Source of the DNA: Polaribacter sejongensis
Lineage (GTDB): Bacteria > Bacteroidota > Bacteroidia > Flavobacteriales > Flavobacteriaceae
DNA length: 64,000 nt
Assembly (NCBI RefSeq): GCF_038024065.1
Contig: NZ_CP150667.1
Span: 434,001 to 498,000, forward strand
Direction of reading: 5' to 3'
Below, piece after piece: positions 46,498 through 55,274 of the stretch (within the stretch, counting starts at the first letter, position 1; every line of letters starts with the position of its first letter). The position numbers and the translations under genes are program-made. The notes beneath the pieces were generated by a model. That model was not told where the DNA came from. It did no database searches and saw only the letters and a program-made list of their open reading frames with translations.

Positions 46498-46712
46498 GTT
46501 TTTAACTTAGAATTGACTAATATATTTATGGGTTTCAGGGTTTTGAAGTTTAGAAACAATAAAAGAGTTGCATTGTGATAATACTGTCTTTGATAATTCT
46601 GAAGGTCTCTGACTAGTAACAAGTCATAATATTATGAGCCTAGAATAATAATGTATAAATTTAATGAAGAAAAGAGTTGTTTTTTAGCTCAGTTCTTTGT
46701 TTCAGGTAGTTT

Positions 46713-47141
46713 TTATATTTCAGTCATTTTAATAGTTTTACTGGATGTTCTTCTTTCTCCATCTTTTGTTGTATAACTTGTAATGAATTTTAATTCTGAA
46801 AATTCTTTATAATTCAGAATATTCTTTTTAATTAAATTAGAAGTTAGCTCAATCTTATTTTTCTTTTCTTCAGATGAAACAGGTTTAAATTCCGAAATCA
46901 TTAGAGTAATGTCATTCGATATTTTTCCATTAAAATTAGTCTCACTTTTCGAAATGAATGGGAATTCACAATTCCAGATTTTTTTTAAACCCTCAATAGT
47001 TTTTTCTCTTGAGTCAGAATATATAATTTCAATTGAATTTATTTCCGAGTTTATTACTAATTCCGTTTTTTTTTGAGAGTCAGTTTTATTTACACAACTT
47101 AACACTAAAATTCCGATTAAAAAGCACAATATTTTTTTCAT
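46713..47141 (-). CDS. hypothetical lipoprotein
   Basis: I start at the ATG at 47139-47141 (MKKILCFLIGILVLSC); an upstream TTG start is possible. The 142-residue protein has a lipoprotein signal with Cys about 16, then a hydrophilic alpha-beta region (KIWNCEFPFISK; ISNDITLMISEF) and a short basic tail. No family is recognised. On the minus strand it follows the attC-like site at 47165-47295 and could be a cassette gene, but I could not find a second attC-like site downstream of it. Confidence 0.7.
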   Translation of the reverse strand: MKKILCFLIGILVLSCVNKTDSQKKTELVINSEINSIEIIYSDSREKTIEGLKKIWNCEFPFISKSETNFNGKISNDITLMISEFKPVSSEEKKNKIELTSNLIKKNILNYKEFSELKFITSYTTKDGERRTSSKTIKMTEI

Positions 47142-47164
47142 TAGTTCCGTTTTTCTCAAATTAT

Positions 47165-47295
47165 TTACGTTTATGTATAAGAATAGTTGCGGGTTTGTAT
47201 GCGAGGATTTTCCGAAGGGAAATCAGACGTTACATACGCGCAACGACTTTTGATTAAGCACTAAGCCGCAATTATTTTTATACGGTGTTATGTGC
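47165..47295. other. attC-like site A (integron-type recombination site)
   Basis: Outer arms GTATAAGAATAGTTGCGG (plus strand, about 47175) and GCAATTATTTTTATAC (about 47268) form a long imperfect inverted repeat, as in attC. The right-hand edge GTTATGTG (47287-47294) is the exact inverse complement of CACATAAC at 48622-48629. The core differs at one position from the GTTRRRY consensus. The 441-residue ORF ends in TAA inside this site. The left-hand core is degenerate (ATTTACG instead of RYYYAAC). Confidence 0.65.
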
Positions 47296-48603
47296 AGATT
47301 TTCTATCTCGATTGTAATAATAGAACATTTTTATAAACTGATTAAGTCTCAAAACACTTTCAAAAATATTCAAACTTTTCAATAAAAATTCACTGTAGCT
47401 AATTTGATATTCTTCATTAGGTCTTTTTGTAATTGGATAATAAGATATGATTTGTGACTCGCTATCAAGTTTTGCTTTAAAATGATTAATTCCATTTCTT
47501 AATTTCGAATCAAACCTATTCTCGAATATTTCGAATATTTCTCCAGTAGAATATTTGTTAAATATTTCCATTTTACTTCCATTGCTAAGATTTTCAAAAT
47601 CGTCTGGGTTATTAACATTTCTGGGTGTTCCTGCGGGCATTGCTGTTATATCTCCTCTTTCTACATAGTTCATAAATTTTATTGGAATTATACTATACCT
47701 CCCTAAAAACTCAAAGCAATCTGTGTAGAACGATTTCAATTTAGTGAAGTTAATTGTAGAAATGTTTTTTTCTTTAAAATCAACATCTTGGAATGTATAT
47801 ACAAAATCAAACCTCAAATCAATAAACTCATTAATTAGGGATGAGCATTCGTGATTGAAGTTTTGTAAAAAAGAATCATTGGTGTAATAATCCGCTACAT
47901 CATTTAATTGTGGATTTTTAAAGGCACTTTCCTTAAATAATGTATCAAATAAATATTGTATAAAATCTGAATGTTTCTCGTAATCAATCCAAGGAAATAC
48001 AAAATGGTTTAAAATAAAGAAATACGCATTAACAAAACCCAAATCAGTTTGGAATTCAAATTCCTTTTCTTGAAGTAGAACGCATTCTTTTTTTAATCGA
48101 TTACTTATTGTTTCAATGTTTTTTTTATTAGAGATTTGGTATGCAGTAACTAAGTCTTTAAGTTCATTCCATTTATTATTATCATATAAAGTTCGTATAT
48201 TATCTCTTTGCCCTGATTCTATAACATTTTTGGGGTCACGAACTGTGGCCATAAATTTATTATGAGGTTCTGTACTGGCTTTTTTAACAGGTAACTTATC
48301 GGAATATTCTAAGAAGAAATCTCCAGATTCAAAATCTCCTTCAGTTTTTTCTCCACGTAAAATTTTGAAGTCTAATGATTCTAAAAAGTTTCGATGAAAT
48401 CCTTGAAAACTTGCATCGGGAATGTCCATTGTATAGCTCTGAAATTTCTCATAGTCAATATCCAATTGAGCTTCAAGAACTGTTCGACAATCAGAATTAG
48501 GGCAATTAAATTTTACATCTTGTTTTTCTCTTGACAGCAGATGTAATCTAAGATTAGTTACTTTTTTACAATTATGACATTTTATATGATATCTAATCCA
48601 CAT
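47278..48603 (-). CDS. cassette-borne hypothetical protein with N-terminal zinc-ribbon
   Basis: The 441-residue protein starts with a zinc-ribbon-like pair of Cys motifs (CHNCKK and CPNSDC, about residues 9-38). The rest is a helical, soluble region without recognisable domains (FEILRGEK, RLNQFIKMFYYYNRDRKSAHNTV end). The start lies about 26 bases after the GTTATGTG edge of the cassette, and the stop codon is within attC-like site A. That is the usual placement of a cassette ORF. Function unknown. Confidence 0.75.
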   Translation of the reverse strand: MWIRYHIKCHNCKKVTNLRLHLLSREKQDVKFNCPNSDCRTVLEAQLDIDYEKFQSYTMDIPDASFQGFHRNFLESLDFKILRGEKTEGDFESGDFFLEYSDKLPVKKASTEPHNKFMATVRDPKNVIESGQRDNIRTLYDNNKWNELKDLVTAYQISNKKNIETISNRLKKECVLLQEKEFEFQTDLGFVNAYFFILNHFVFPWIDYEKHSDFIQYLFDTLFKESAFKNPQLNDVADYYTNDSFLQNFNHECSSLINEFIDLRFDFVYTFQDVDFKEKNISTINFTKLKSFYTDCFEFLGRYSIIPIKFMNYVERGDITAMPAGTPRNVNNPDDFENLSNGSKMEIFNKYSTGEIFEIFENRFDSKLRNGINHFKAKLDSESQIISYYPITKRPNEEYQISYSEFLLKSLNIFESVLRLNQFIKMFYYYNRDRKSAHNTV

Positions 48604-48732
48604 AGTTTTTTTTTCAATTTACACATAACGGTTTTGTATAAGATTAGTTGCGTGTTTAAGCACCTAATTTAGCAAATACAAACCGAATAGAAAATAGACT
48701 GCACCCAAAAGCTTAGACAAATTTATAATTAA

Positions 48733-49512
48733 TTATTGATAATAAAGAGCTCTATATTCTACTGGGCTCATTCCATTTAAATTTAGTTTAATTCTTTCTG
48801 TATTATAATATTTTATATACTCTTTAATTTCTTTTTTCAATTGAATAATCGATATGTATTTGTTTAAATAAAATAATTCAGATTTTAAGATACCAAAGAA
48901 ATTTTCAATTATTGCATTGTCTAGACAGTTTCCTTTTCTAGACATACTTTGTGTAATTCCTTTTTCTTTTAATAACCGTTGATATTGTTTCATTTGATAT
49001 TGCCAACCTTGATCTGAATGTAATATAATGTTTGCTTGGTTAGGAACCTTCTTAAAAGACTTTTTTAGCATCTTAACCACTTGTTCGAAGTTAGGTCTTT
49101 CAGATAATTCATAACTAACTATTTCGCCATTGTATAAATCAATTATTGGTGATAAATATAATTTATTTCCAAAGACTTTAAATTCGGTAATATCAGTTGC
49201 CCATTTTGTATTAGGTTTGGTTGTTTTAAAATTACGTTGAAATATATTGGGTGCTATTTCACCTATCTGTCCTTTGTAAGATTTATATTTTTTAATTCTT
49301 ATCAAACTTTTTAAACCTAATTTTCGCATTAATCTTAAAATTGTTTTATGATTTATAACAAGTCCTCTTTTGTTTATTTCTAAGGTGATTCTTCTATAAC
49401 CATATCTTCCTTTATGATAATGATATATCTCTTTAATTAAGATTTTTACCTCTTCATATTTATCTGTTAATTGACTTCTTTTTTTGTGATAATAATAACT
49501 GCTTCTTGCCAT
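48733..49512 (-). CDS. IS3-family transposase OrfB
   Basis: The 259-residue DDE transposase has a helix-turn-helix-like N-terminal part (YGYRRITLEIN, HKTILRLMRKLGLKS), then a catalytic core with Asp in WATDITEFKVF, Asp in LHSDQGWQY and Glu in NAIIENFFGILKSE. The frame stays open upstream of the listed start as far as the OrfA stop, so the functional protein is probably an OrfAB fusion made by -1 frameshifting in the AGCAAAAAGCG stretch near 49570-49580. Confidence 0.93.
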   Translation of the reverse strand: MARSSYYYHKKRSQLTDKYEEVKILIKEIYHYHKGRYGYRRITLEINKRGLVINHKTILRLMRKLGLKSLIRIKKYKSYKGQIGEIAPNIFQRNFKTTKPNTKWATDITEFKVFGNKLYLSPIIDLYNGEIVSYELSERPNFEQVVKMLKKSFKKVPNQANIILHSDQGWQYQMKQYQRLLKEKGITQSMSRKGNCLDNAIIENFFGILKSELFYLNKYISIIQLKKEIKEYIKYYNTERIKLNLNGMSPVEYRALYYQ

Positions 49513-49568
49513 ATTGGTATGATTTAGTAATAATTCTAAACTATACTTATGCCTTAATTCTGTTATGG

Positions 49569-50084
49569 CTAGCGCTTTTTGCTTTGCGCTGCTAGAACTA
49601 AGGCTTGTAACTTTTTTAGCAAATCCAGCTCAGCTCTTAACGATTCATTTTCCAATAGAAGTTCATCTTCCCTTGTTAAAGGTTTATTAGACTTCTTTTT
49701 TGCTCTCTTAAATTCCATAGATCTAGGTCTTCCTCTTGGTTTATTATTTAAGCCTGTAATTCCTAGTTTTTTATAATTCCTTTGCCAATTCATTATTGCA
49801 GATTTGGTTGGAATATTAAACTTTAAACAAGCTTGACTTAAAGATAATGAATCATCTACAATAGATTCTAAAACTTTCAATTTAAATTTTAAGCTATATT
49901 CTTGATTTTCTCTAGGTAATAAACCTTTTTTACCATGCTTTTCATAAAAACTAACCCAGCTATGAAGAGATGTGTGATGAATACCGTTCAATAACGAAAC
50001 AGTGGAAACTGCTTGATTTTTTTTTAATACTTGTTCTACACAACGTAGTTTAAAATCGTAACTATACTTGACTTTTCTTCCCAT
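49569..50084 (-). CDS. IS3-family OrfA DNA-binding protein
   Basis: The 171-residue protein has two tandem helix-turn-helix regions (YDFKLRCVEQVLKKNQ; LKFKLKVLESIVDDS), a basic linker KPRGRPRSMEFKRAKKK and a leucine-zipper-like end (LLLENESLRAELDLLKKLQAL). This is the usual OrfA of the IS150 group. It ends in TAG just after the A-rich slip site into OrfB. Confidence 0.93.
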   Translation of the reverse strand: MGRKVKYSYDFKLRCVEQVLKKNQAVSTVSLLNGIHHTSLHSWVSFYEKHGKKGLLPRENQEYSLKFKLKVLESIVDDSLSLSQACLKFNIPTKSAIMNWQRNYKKLGITGLNNKPRGRPRSMEFKRAKKKSNKPLTREDELLLENESLRAELDLLKKLQALVLAAQSKKR

Positions 50085-50174
50085 AAAAATACCCTCAAAT
50101 AGTGTCTAACTTTTTGGGGGCAGTGTAAAATCCGCGAGGATTTTCGTAAGTAGGCTCGTACCAAGCAATTAATT

Positions 50175-50906
50175 TTATACGTTGTTGGGTGCAGTATTTA
50201 TTAGTTTTTGTATTGCATAAGCTGCGTGATGAATTGCTTCTTCGGCTTCTCCTCTTTTCAATTCTTGACCGTGAACTGCTCTGTTACTGACGTGAATTGG
50301 ATATCGTAAATTATTTGCAATATCAGAATCTATTATTTTATTTCGAGTAAGAATATCTAATAATTTGGTAACAGAATAAACTTTTTTTATTTCCAGTCCA
50401 TTTTCCTCTCCTATATTCTTTAATAAAATTTCTATATATCTTCTTAATCGAGCAAGAGCATTCCAAGGTTCTCCCATATATAGTTCGTTTATAATCTTGT
50501 CAAATTCCTCACTTACTTTTTCGGTAAATGGAAATTCTTTTATTAGTTCACTCGCTGGATGCTCACTTTCAAATTTTTCTTGTGCTTCTTTTTCTGACTT
50601 TATCTCCTCTTCAGTACCAACGAAACGAGTCAATCGGCTAATCAAATAATCCACTTTTTTGGTCAACTTTTTATTATCAACATAATCCGAAATTGATAAT
50701 TTACCAATGTCATTATCTAAATACTCTCCAAGAGCAAGAATATCTGATGAATCAAGGATTGTTTCTAATTCTTTTTTCTTTAGTTCTTTTAGTAATCTTC
50801 TTTGCTTGATTGAATTTGAAACTCCTGATATACTTGCAACAATCAATGAAATTAGTCCAAGTACTGTGGCAAGAAGAGAAATATAATTTTCTAAATTTTC
50901 GTCCAT
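50175..50906 (-). CDS. hypothetical membrane-anchored protein with DUF4145-like C-terminus
   Basis: The 243-residue protein has one N-terminal transmembrane segment (about 9-25), a charged coiled-coil-like middle, and a C-terminal helical region with WNALARLRRYIEILLK and NRAVHGQELKRGEAEEA, which resembles DUF4145 or HEPN-like proteins. The stop codon falls inside attC-like site B. It follows the next gene by two bases and both share one cassette. Function unknown; HEPN-type RNase activity is only a possibility. Confidence 0.7.
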   Translation of the reverse strand: MDENLENYISLLATVLGLISLIVASISGVSNSIKQRRLLKELKKKELETILDSSDILALGEYLDNDIGKLSISDYVDNKKLTKKVDYLISRLTRFVGTEEEIKSEKEAQEKFESEHPASELIKEFPFTEKVSEEFDKIINELYMGEPWNALARLRRYIEILLKNIGEENGLEIKKVYSVTKLLDILTRNKIIDSDIANNLRYPIHVSNRAVHGQELKRGEAEEAIHHAAYAIQKLINTAPNNV

Positions 50907-50908
50907 AA

Positions 50909-51283
50909 TTATTCGTTATTTAATGCTGAACGATACAATGCCAAAAATGGTGTTATCTGTTTAAATCTATTTAATAAAGTAATTGATGCTATATATTTTC
51001 TACCCAATTTGCTAACTCGGTAAAGTTCGTAGAAACCGTAGGACATTGTTAGAAGTGAAAAACCCAATGGATATAACATTGTAGTATTATCAATCTTTAA
51101 CTCACTCTTAAAAAATGCTATTGCAAGTGCAACAATCAATGATATTGCGATACTTATCGTACCCTTTATAATCATTAATTTTCTTTCGTGATGCCATTCA
51201 TATACTTTTTTTAATTCGGCTTCAGGGTCAGTTACTTCCTGTGTAGCTAAATTAATTAAATCTCTTATGTTAATGTCTTTCAT
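50909..51283 (-). CDS. hypothetical two-helix membrane protein
   Basis: I start at ATG 51281-51283 (MKDINIRDLINLATQ); an upstream GTG at 51301 is inside the cassette edge. The 124-residue protein has two hydrophobic segments (about 40-60 and 68-90) and is otherwise helical. No family is recognised. It is paired with the DUF4145-like gene two bases downstream, so both may act together at the membrane. Confidence 0.6.
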   Translation of the reverse strand: MKDINIRDLINLATQEVTDPEAELKKVYEWHHERKLMIIKGTISIAISLIVALAIAFFKSELKIDNTTMLYPLGFSLLTMSYGFYELYRVSKLGRKYIASITLLNRFKQITPFLALYRSALNNE

Positions 51284-51296
51284 AGTTTTCTCATAT

Positions 51297-51306
51297 TGCA
51301 CCCAAC
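51297..51306. other. cassette edge, partner of attC-like site B
   Basis: TGCACCCAAC is a perfect inverse complement of GTTGGGTGCA at 50184-50193, and ACCCAAC fits RYYYAAC. Beyond it the sequence is AT-rich without the second arm, so this is the truncated outer limit of the array. Confidence 0.55.
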
Positions 51307-51660
51307 TTGTTTATATATTTACATTAATTCATCATATCATCCTTCATTAGGAAAATATGCTCAATTATTTAAGTTTTTTTGTTTGAAATTCTTTCATAGC
51401 AAATGAGGGAAGAATTTTTCATGATAAAAGTACAATTTATATGGTGTTTATATAGATTAACTTATTAACAGTAATTTGTTAATTATCAATCTTAAAAAGA
51501 CCTCAGTTTTGTCATTTCGACCTTTTAGAGAAATCATTTATAGGAACATCATTTATGAAATTTAACTAGTGATCCATAATGTTATCAACTAAGTTTTGTA
51601 CTGAGGCAGATAATACTATTTTATAAACAAAAAAAAGTTGTCTAAAAAATCACCACTTTA
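51307..51660. other. non-coding gap
   Basis: AT-rich DNA without a gene or hairpin I can support. Confidence 0.4.
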
Positions 51661-52038
51661 TCACATCACTTTATTAGCTAAATATTTTTGAACTTCATAA
51701 ACATCAATGCTCTTATTAAATTTTTTACTCACAGAAGGAATGTTTTCACTAGATATCCAAATTTTTAATTCAGCGTCTAAATCAAAAGTTCCTGAGGTTT
51801 CTAGAGAGAATCTAGAGATACTTTTATATGGCATAGATTTGTACTCAACTTTACTTCCTGTTATTCCTTGAACATCAATTAAGATTAAACGCCTGTTTGT
51901 AAACATAAATGTATCACGGAAAAGCTTAAAACCTAATTCAATTTCTTCATTTTCAGTAAGTAATCTGCCATATTTTTGATTCAATTTTTCAGATGAAACC
52001 TCACTTGCATTCCCTAACAATTTATTAAATAATCCCAT
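51661..52038 (-). CDS. PH domain-containing protein
   Basis: The 125-residue protein is a single bacterial PH-like domain, with GFKLFRDTFMFTNRRLILID and YKSMPYKSISRFSLETSG as typical strands and a C-terminal helix. Family members (YvbH/bPH type) have no established enzymatic role. It stands alone in a poorly organised intergenic neighbourhood. Confidence 0.85.
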   Translation of the reverse strand: MGLFNKLLGNASEVSSEKLNQKYGRLLTENEEIELGFKLFRDTFMFTNRRLILIDVQGITGSKVEYKSMPYKSISRFSLETSGTFDLDAELKIWISSENIPSVSKKFNKSIDVYEVQKYLANKVM

Positions 52039-52166
52039 AGTAATTTTTAAATTATATTTATTATTTCTTTTTCTACCCCATAAATTTCGGTAAAAAGATT
52101 TAATAAAGTTTACGGTTTCCCATAATCTTATTAATGAGTTGTTTTTAATTATTTTACATTATCACT

Positions 52167-53546
52167 TTAATACACAATAACAGCAACAGATTTACTTGGA
52201 ATAGTTGCAGTAGCAACCGTTTTTCCTGCTTCGATACATTCGTAATTTTTTTCGGTATCAGGATTGTTTTGAACGAATAAATATACTTTACTCTCTTTTT
52301 TAATAGAAATTAATGTTTCTTTAGAAAAGGAAGCAATTCTTTTACTACCAGGTTGCATGTATTTACTTAATAAGGCAATTACGGCATAATCCGGATTGTA
52401 AGTAACGGTTTGGTTTTTTCTATCAATATTAATTAAACTATTTTGTTTCCAGTTCCAACCACTTTTTCCTGTTTCGTCTAAAATCATGTTCCAATAACAA
52501 TAATTAGGAACGCCAAAATTGATATAAGATGCTATTTCACCAAGTCTATTATAAGCTTGTTCCATATTGTTTTTACCATTGTAGCAAACACCTTCTGTAT
52601 GCATGGTTGGAGTATCTTTAGCTAAAAAAGACAGATCCTTTAAATAGTTTGTATTGGTATATTGTAATCCAATTCCGTCAACAGCGTTTAGGTAGCCTTC
52701 TGTATTTGCAAACTCTAAAGCATCTAAAGCACCGTAAGTTCTAAATGTACCTGCCCAAATTTCTGTTTTCATATTGTTTTTATTAAAATTAGGTCTTAAA
52801 TACTGCTGTATAAATTGATACATCTGCGCTGGTTGCATAACATTAGAAGGATAATTTGTGTTAGCATCAGTTTCGTTTTGAACAAGTATTCTGTCTATTT
52901 TAATACCTTCATTTGCATAAGAATTTACATATTTAGAAAAATAAAGTGCGTAAGCCTCGTAAACTTTTGGATCGTCTTTTAGTTTATTTTGATCTCGATT
53001 ATTTTTACCTTGATCCATAATTCCAGAAGACTTCATCCAACCTGGTGGACTCCAGGGAGAAGCAAATAATTTCATTTTAGGATTGTATTTGAAGGCCATT
53101 TTTATATAAGGTAATACACTCTTTTTTTCTCTTTCGATAGAAAAGTGTTCCATAGTATAATCTTCGGCAACTTCGGAGTAGCTATATGCATCTGCGCCAA
53201 AATCACTAGCGCCAATGGCAGTTCTAGAAAATGAAAATTGAGCGCCATCTTCACTAAATAAATTACGCATTACGTTTTCTCTGCTTTCTTGGGGTAAAGA
53301 CATTAAAGCAAGTCCGCCTATTTCATTAAAAGCACCTCCAACGCCTTCAATTTCTTGAAATTCTATAGAAGGATACACAACTATTTTTTGAGCTTTTTCA
53401 TTGTTGCTATTTTGTGTATATTCTAAAATTGGTTGTGCAGGGATTTCTTTTCCTTCTTTTAAATCAACATAAAATACTTTTGATTGGGCGTTTATAGAAA
53501 TTATAAATAGGAAATAACATAAAGCAGTTATAATAAGTTTTCTCAT
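52167..53546 (-). CDS. glycoside hydrolase family 30 enzyme
   Basis: The 459-residue secreted enzyme has a signal peptide (1-20) and a TIM barrel with a beta-sandwich end, as in glucosylceramidase-type GH30. EIEGVGGAFNEIGGLAL opens the barrel, ASPWSPPGWMKSSG is highly typical, the acid/base is E225 in VQNETDANTNYPS and the nucleophile is E318 in MHTEGVCYNG. The substrate is probably a beta-glucosidic or related linkage. It is encoded alone, away from the polysaccharide locus, though it could act on the same or another glycan. Confidence 0.92.
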   Translation of the reverse strand: MRKLIITALCYFLFIISINAQSKVFYVDLKEGKEIPAQPILEYTQNSNNEKAQKIVVYPSIEFQEIEGVGGAFNEIGGLALMSLPQESRENVMRNLFSEDGAQFSFSRTAIGASDFGADAYSYSEVAEDYTMEHFSIEREKKSVLPYIKMAFKYNPKMKLFASPWSPPGWMKSSGIMDQGKNNRDQNKLKDDPKVYEAYALYFSKYVNSYANEGIKIDRILVQNETDANTNYPSNVMQPAQMYQFIQQYLRPNFNKNNMKTEIWAGTFRTYGALDALEFANTEGYLNAVDGIGLQYTNTNYLKDLSFLAKDTPTMHTEGVCYNGKNNMEQAYNRLGEIASYINFGVPNYCYWNMILDETGKSGWNWKQNSLINIDRKNQTVTYNPDYAVIALLSKYMQPGSKRIASFSKETLISIKKESKVYLFVQNNPDTEKNYECIEAGKTVATATIPSKSVAVIVY

Positions 53547-53715
53547 TGGTGTTGTTGGTAATAAGTTAAAAGATTAAGTTGATTTTTTTTGAATAAAAGC
53601 AGGTTAGCTAAGATAGTGATTTTAGCAAAAATTTAAAAGTAAAAAATTGAACGATTACTGAAAATGATAGTTGTCATGGTTATATGTATATAAGGTTAAC
53701 CTGTGTTTTTTAAAC

Positions 53716-53747
53716 AAAAAAAAAGCCTCACATTTCTGAGAGGCTTT
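53716..53747 (-). terminator. terminator after ompH
   Basis: AAAGCCTC and GAGGCTTT form an 8-base stem with a 10-base loop. On the minus strand it is followed by a T-run. Confidence 0.8.
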
Positions 53748-53772
53748 ATAGTAAATGTTTTGAGAGAAAAAT

Positions 53773-54294
53773 TTATTTTCCTTCTGCAACAGGAATTGCA
53801 ATTCCTAAGTTTTTTAAGACTAATTCTGTAATATCAAATTTGTTGTCTATGTATGCAAATTCGTTACCAGTTATGGTTAAAATCTGTGTGTATTTTTCTG
53901 CTTTGGCAACAGTAGCAATGGCATTACTTAATTTAGCATATAAAGGACGCATTAATTCGTCTTGCTTTAATTGCATTAGTTGGTTTCCGTTTTGCTGGTA
54001 TTTTTTAATATCAGATTCCATTTCTGCCAATTCTTTGTATTCAGCTTGCTTTGCTAATTCCCCAAGCGTTTTTTCATTCTTTTTAAAAGCCTCTATTTTG
54101 GCTTTATACGTTTCTACTTTTATGGTAAAAGAAGAATCTAATTTTGCTCCGTAATTTTGAGATCTTTCTGATACAACTTTTGTTTCAGGCATTAGATTAA
54201 TAATATACTCACTATCTACCGTACCAACTTTAGATTGTGCAATAGAAATAGAACTAATTAAAGCAAAGGCAATACATATAATTTTTGATTTCAT
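53773..54294 (-). CDS. OmpH/Skp family periplasmic chaperone
   Basis: The 173-residue protein has a signal peptide (about 1-19) and a long charged coiled-coil (KAKIEAFKKNEKTLGELAKQ, MESDIKKYQQNGNQLMQL), the tentacle region of Skp-like trimers. The conserved start SKVGTVDSEYIINLMPE is typical of the family. It helps deliver outer-membrane proteins across the periplasm. It is 57 bases downstream of miaA's stop and is followed by a terminator. Confidence 0.9.
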   Translation of the reverse strand: MKSKIICIAFALISSISIAQSKVGTVDSEYIINLMPETKVVSERSQNYGAKLDSSFTIKVETYKAKIEAFKKNEKTLGELAKQAEYKELAEMESDIKKYQQNGNQLMQLKQDELMRPLYAKLSNAIATVAKAEKYTQILTITGNEFAYIDNKFDITELVLKNLGIAIPVAEGK

Positions 54295-54350
54295 GTTATT
54301 TTGATTTTTTGTGCAACAAAGATATAAAAGCGAATGAATTACAAAAGTTT

Positions 54351-55274
54351 TTACGGTTTTGATATGTTAATTTTATCAGAAATTTTAGCAATAATAGTGT
54401 TTATGTCCGTTTGATAATCAAACCATAAGGTTGTTTCATCTCTTTTAAACCAAGTACCTTGGCGTTTTGCAAACCTTCGGGTATTTTTCTTAATTTCTGA
54501 AATGGCAAATTCTTTGGTAAAATCACCATCAAAATAAGAGAACAATTCTCTATAACCAACCGTTTGTAGTGCATTTAGACTTTTATGAGGATATAAGTTT
54601 TTAGCTTCTTCTAGCAAGCCGTTTTCCATCATAATATCTACGCGCATATTTATACGATTATAAATAATTTGTCGGTCTGCGTCTAAACCTATTTTAATGG
54701 AAGTAAAATTTCTAGGTGCTTTTGGCTTGTTTTTAAAAGTGGAGTAGGGAATGCCTGAACCAATACACACCTCTAAGGCTCTCATCACCCGTTTAGGGTT
54801 TTGTAATTCAATTACATTGTAAGTTTCTGGGTCTAGTTCTTTTAATTGTTCTTGCAATACTTCAACTCCTTCTTTTTCTAATTTAAGGGTTAAATCTTCT
54901 CTTATTTTAGGATCTACTTCTGGGAAATAATCCAATCCTTTTAAAACGGCATCTACATACAAACCAGAACCACCAACCATTATCTGAATTGGGTTTTCTT
55001 TAAAAAGATCGTTTAATTTTGCAAGGGCATCTCGTTCAAAAGAACCTACATTATAATCTTCAAAAATACTTCTATTCTGAATAAAATGATGTGCTGCTGC
55101 CGCTAATTCCTCTTTATCTGGTACCGCAGTTCCAATAGTCATTTCTTTATAAAACTGTCTAGAATCGCAAGAAATTATAGCACTTTTAAAATGATTTGCT
55201 AATTGAATGCTTAAGGCTGTTTTACCAATTGCAGTAGGACCAACAATGGTAATTAAATAATTATTAGAAGTCAT
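54351..55274 (-). CDS. miaA: tRNA dimethylallyltransferase
   Basis: The 307-residue enzyme transfers a dimethylallyl group to N6 of A37 in tRNAs reading U-starting codons. Walker A GPTAIGKTALSI is near the N-terminus, ISCDSRQFYKEMTIGTA and VGGSGLYVDAVLKG follow, and the C-terminal RQGTWFKRDETTLWF completes the family pattern. Its start codon immediately follows the stop of the potassium channel gene. Its product is a substrate for the MiaE homologue at 38339-38920. Confidence 0.97.
   Translation of the reverse strand: MTSNNYLITIVGPTAIGKTALSIQLANHFKSAIISCDSRQFYKEMTIGTAVPDKEELAAAAHHFIQNRSIFEDYNVGSFERDALAKLNDLFKENPIQIMVGGSGLYVDAVLKGLDYFPEVDPKIREDLTLKLEKEGVEVLQEQLKELDPETYNVIELQNPKRVMRALEVCIGSGIPYSTFKNKPKAPRNFTSIKIGLDADRQIIYNRINMRVDIMMENGLLEEAKNLYPHKSLNALQTVGYRELFSYFDGDFTKEFAISEIKKNTRRFAKRQGTWFKRDETTLWFDYQTDINTIIAKISDKINISKP

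Larger units (their letters stand above)
48696..50126 (-). mobile_element. IS3-family (IS150-like) insertion sequence, 1431 bp
   Basis: The element has terminal inverted repeats of 24 bases with 4 mismatches: the left end starts AGACTGCACCC and the right end reads GGGGGCAGTGT. A 5-base direct repeat AAAAT flanks it (48691-48695 and 50127-50131), the probable target duplication. It encodes OrfA and OrfB on the minus strand with a frameshift overlap and looks intact. It interrupts an attC-like site. Confidence 0.9.
48621..50193. other. attC-like site B, split by the IS3 element
   Basis: The left half is 48621-48695 and the right half 50127-50193. Rejoined, it has arms GTATAAGATTAGTTGC and GCAATTAATTTTATAC, matching site A. 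The left edge CACATAAC pairs with 47287-47294. The right edge GTTGGGTGCA (50184-50193) pairs perfectly with TGCACCCAAC at 51297-51306, and GTTGGGT fits GTTRRRY. Rejoining also restores AAAATCC-GCGA-GGATTTT. The 243-residue ORF ends in TAA inside the site. Confidence 0.65.

Noticed and set aside
48701..51306. TGCACCCAA occurs both in the IS left end and in the cassette edge at 51297
   Set aside because: The IS end matches the usual IS150-group terminus, so the 9-base identity is probably chance rather than evidence that the element created the cassette edge.
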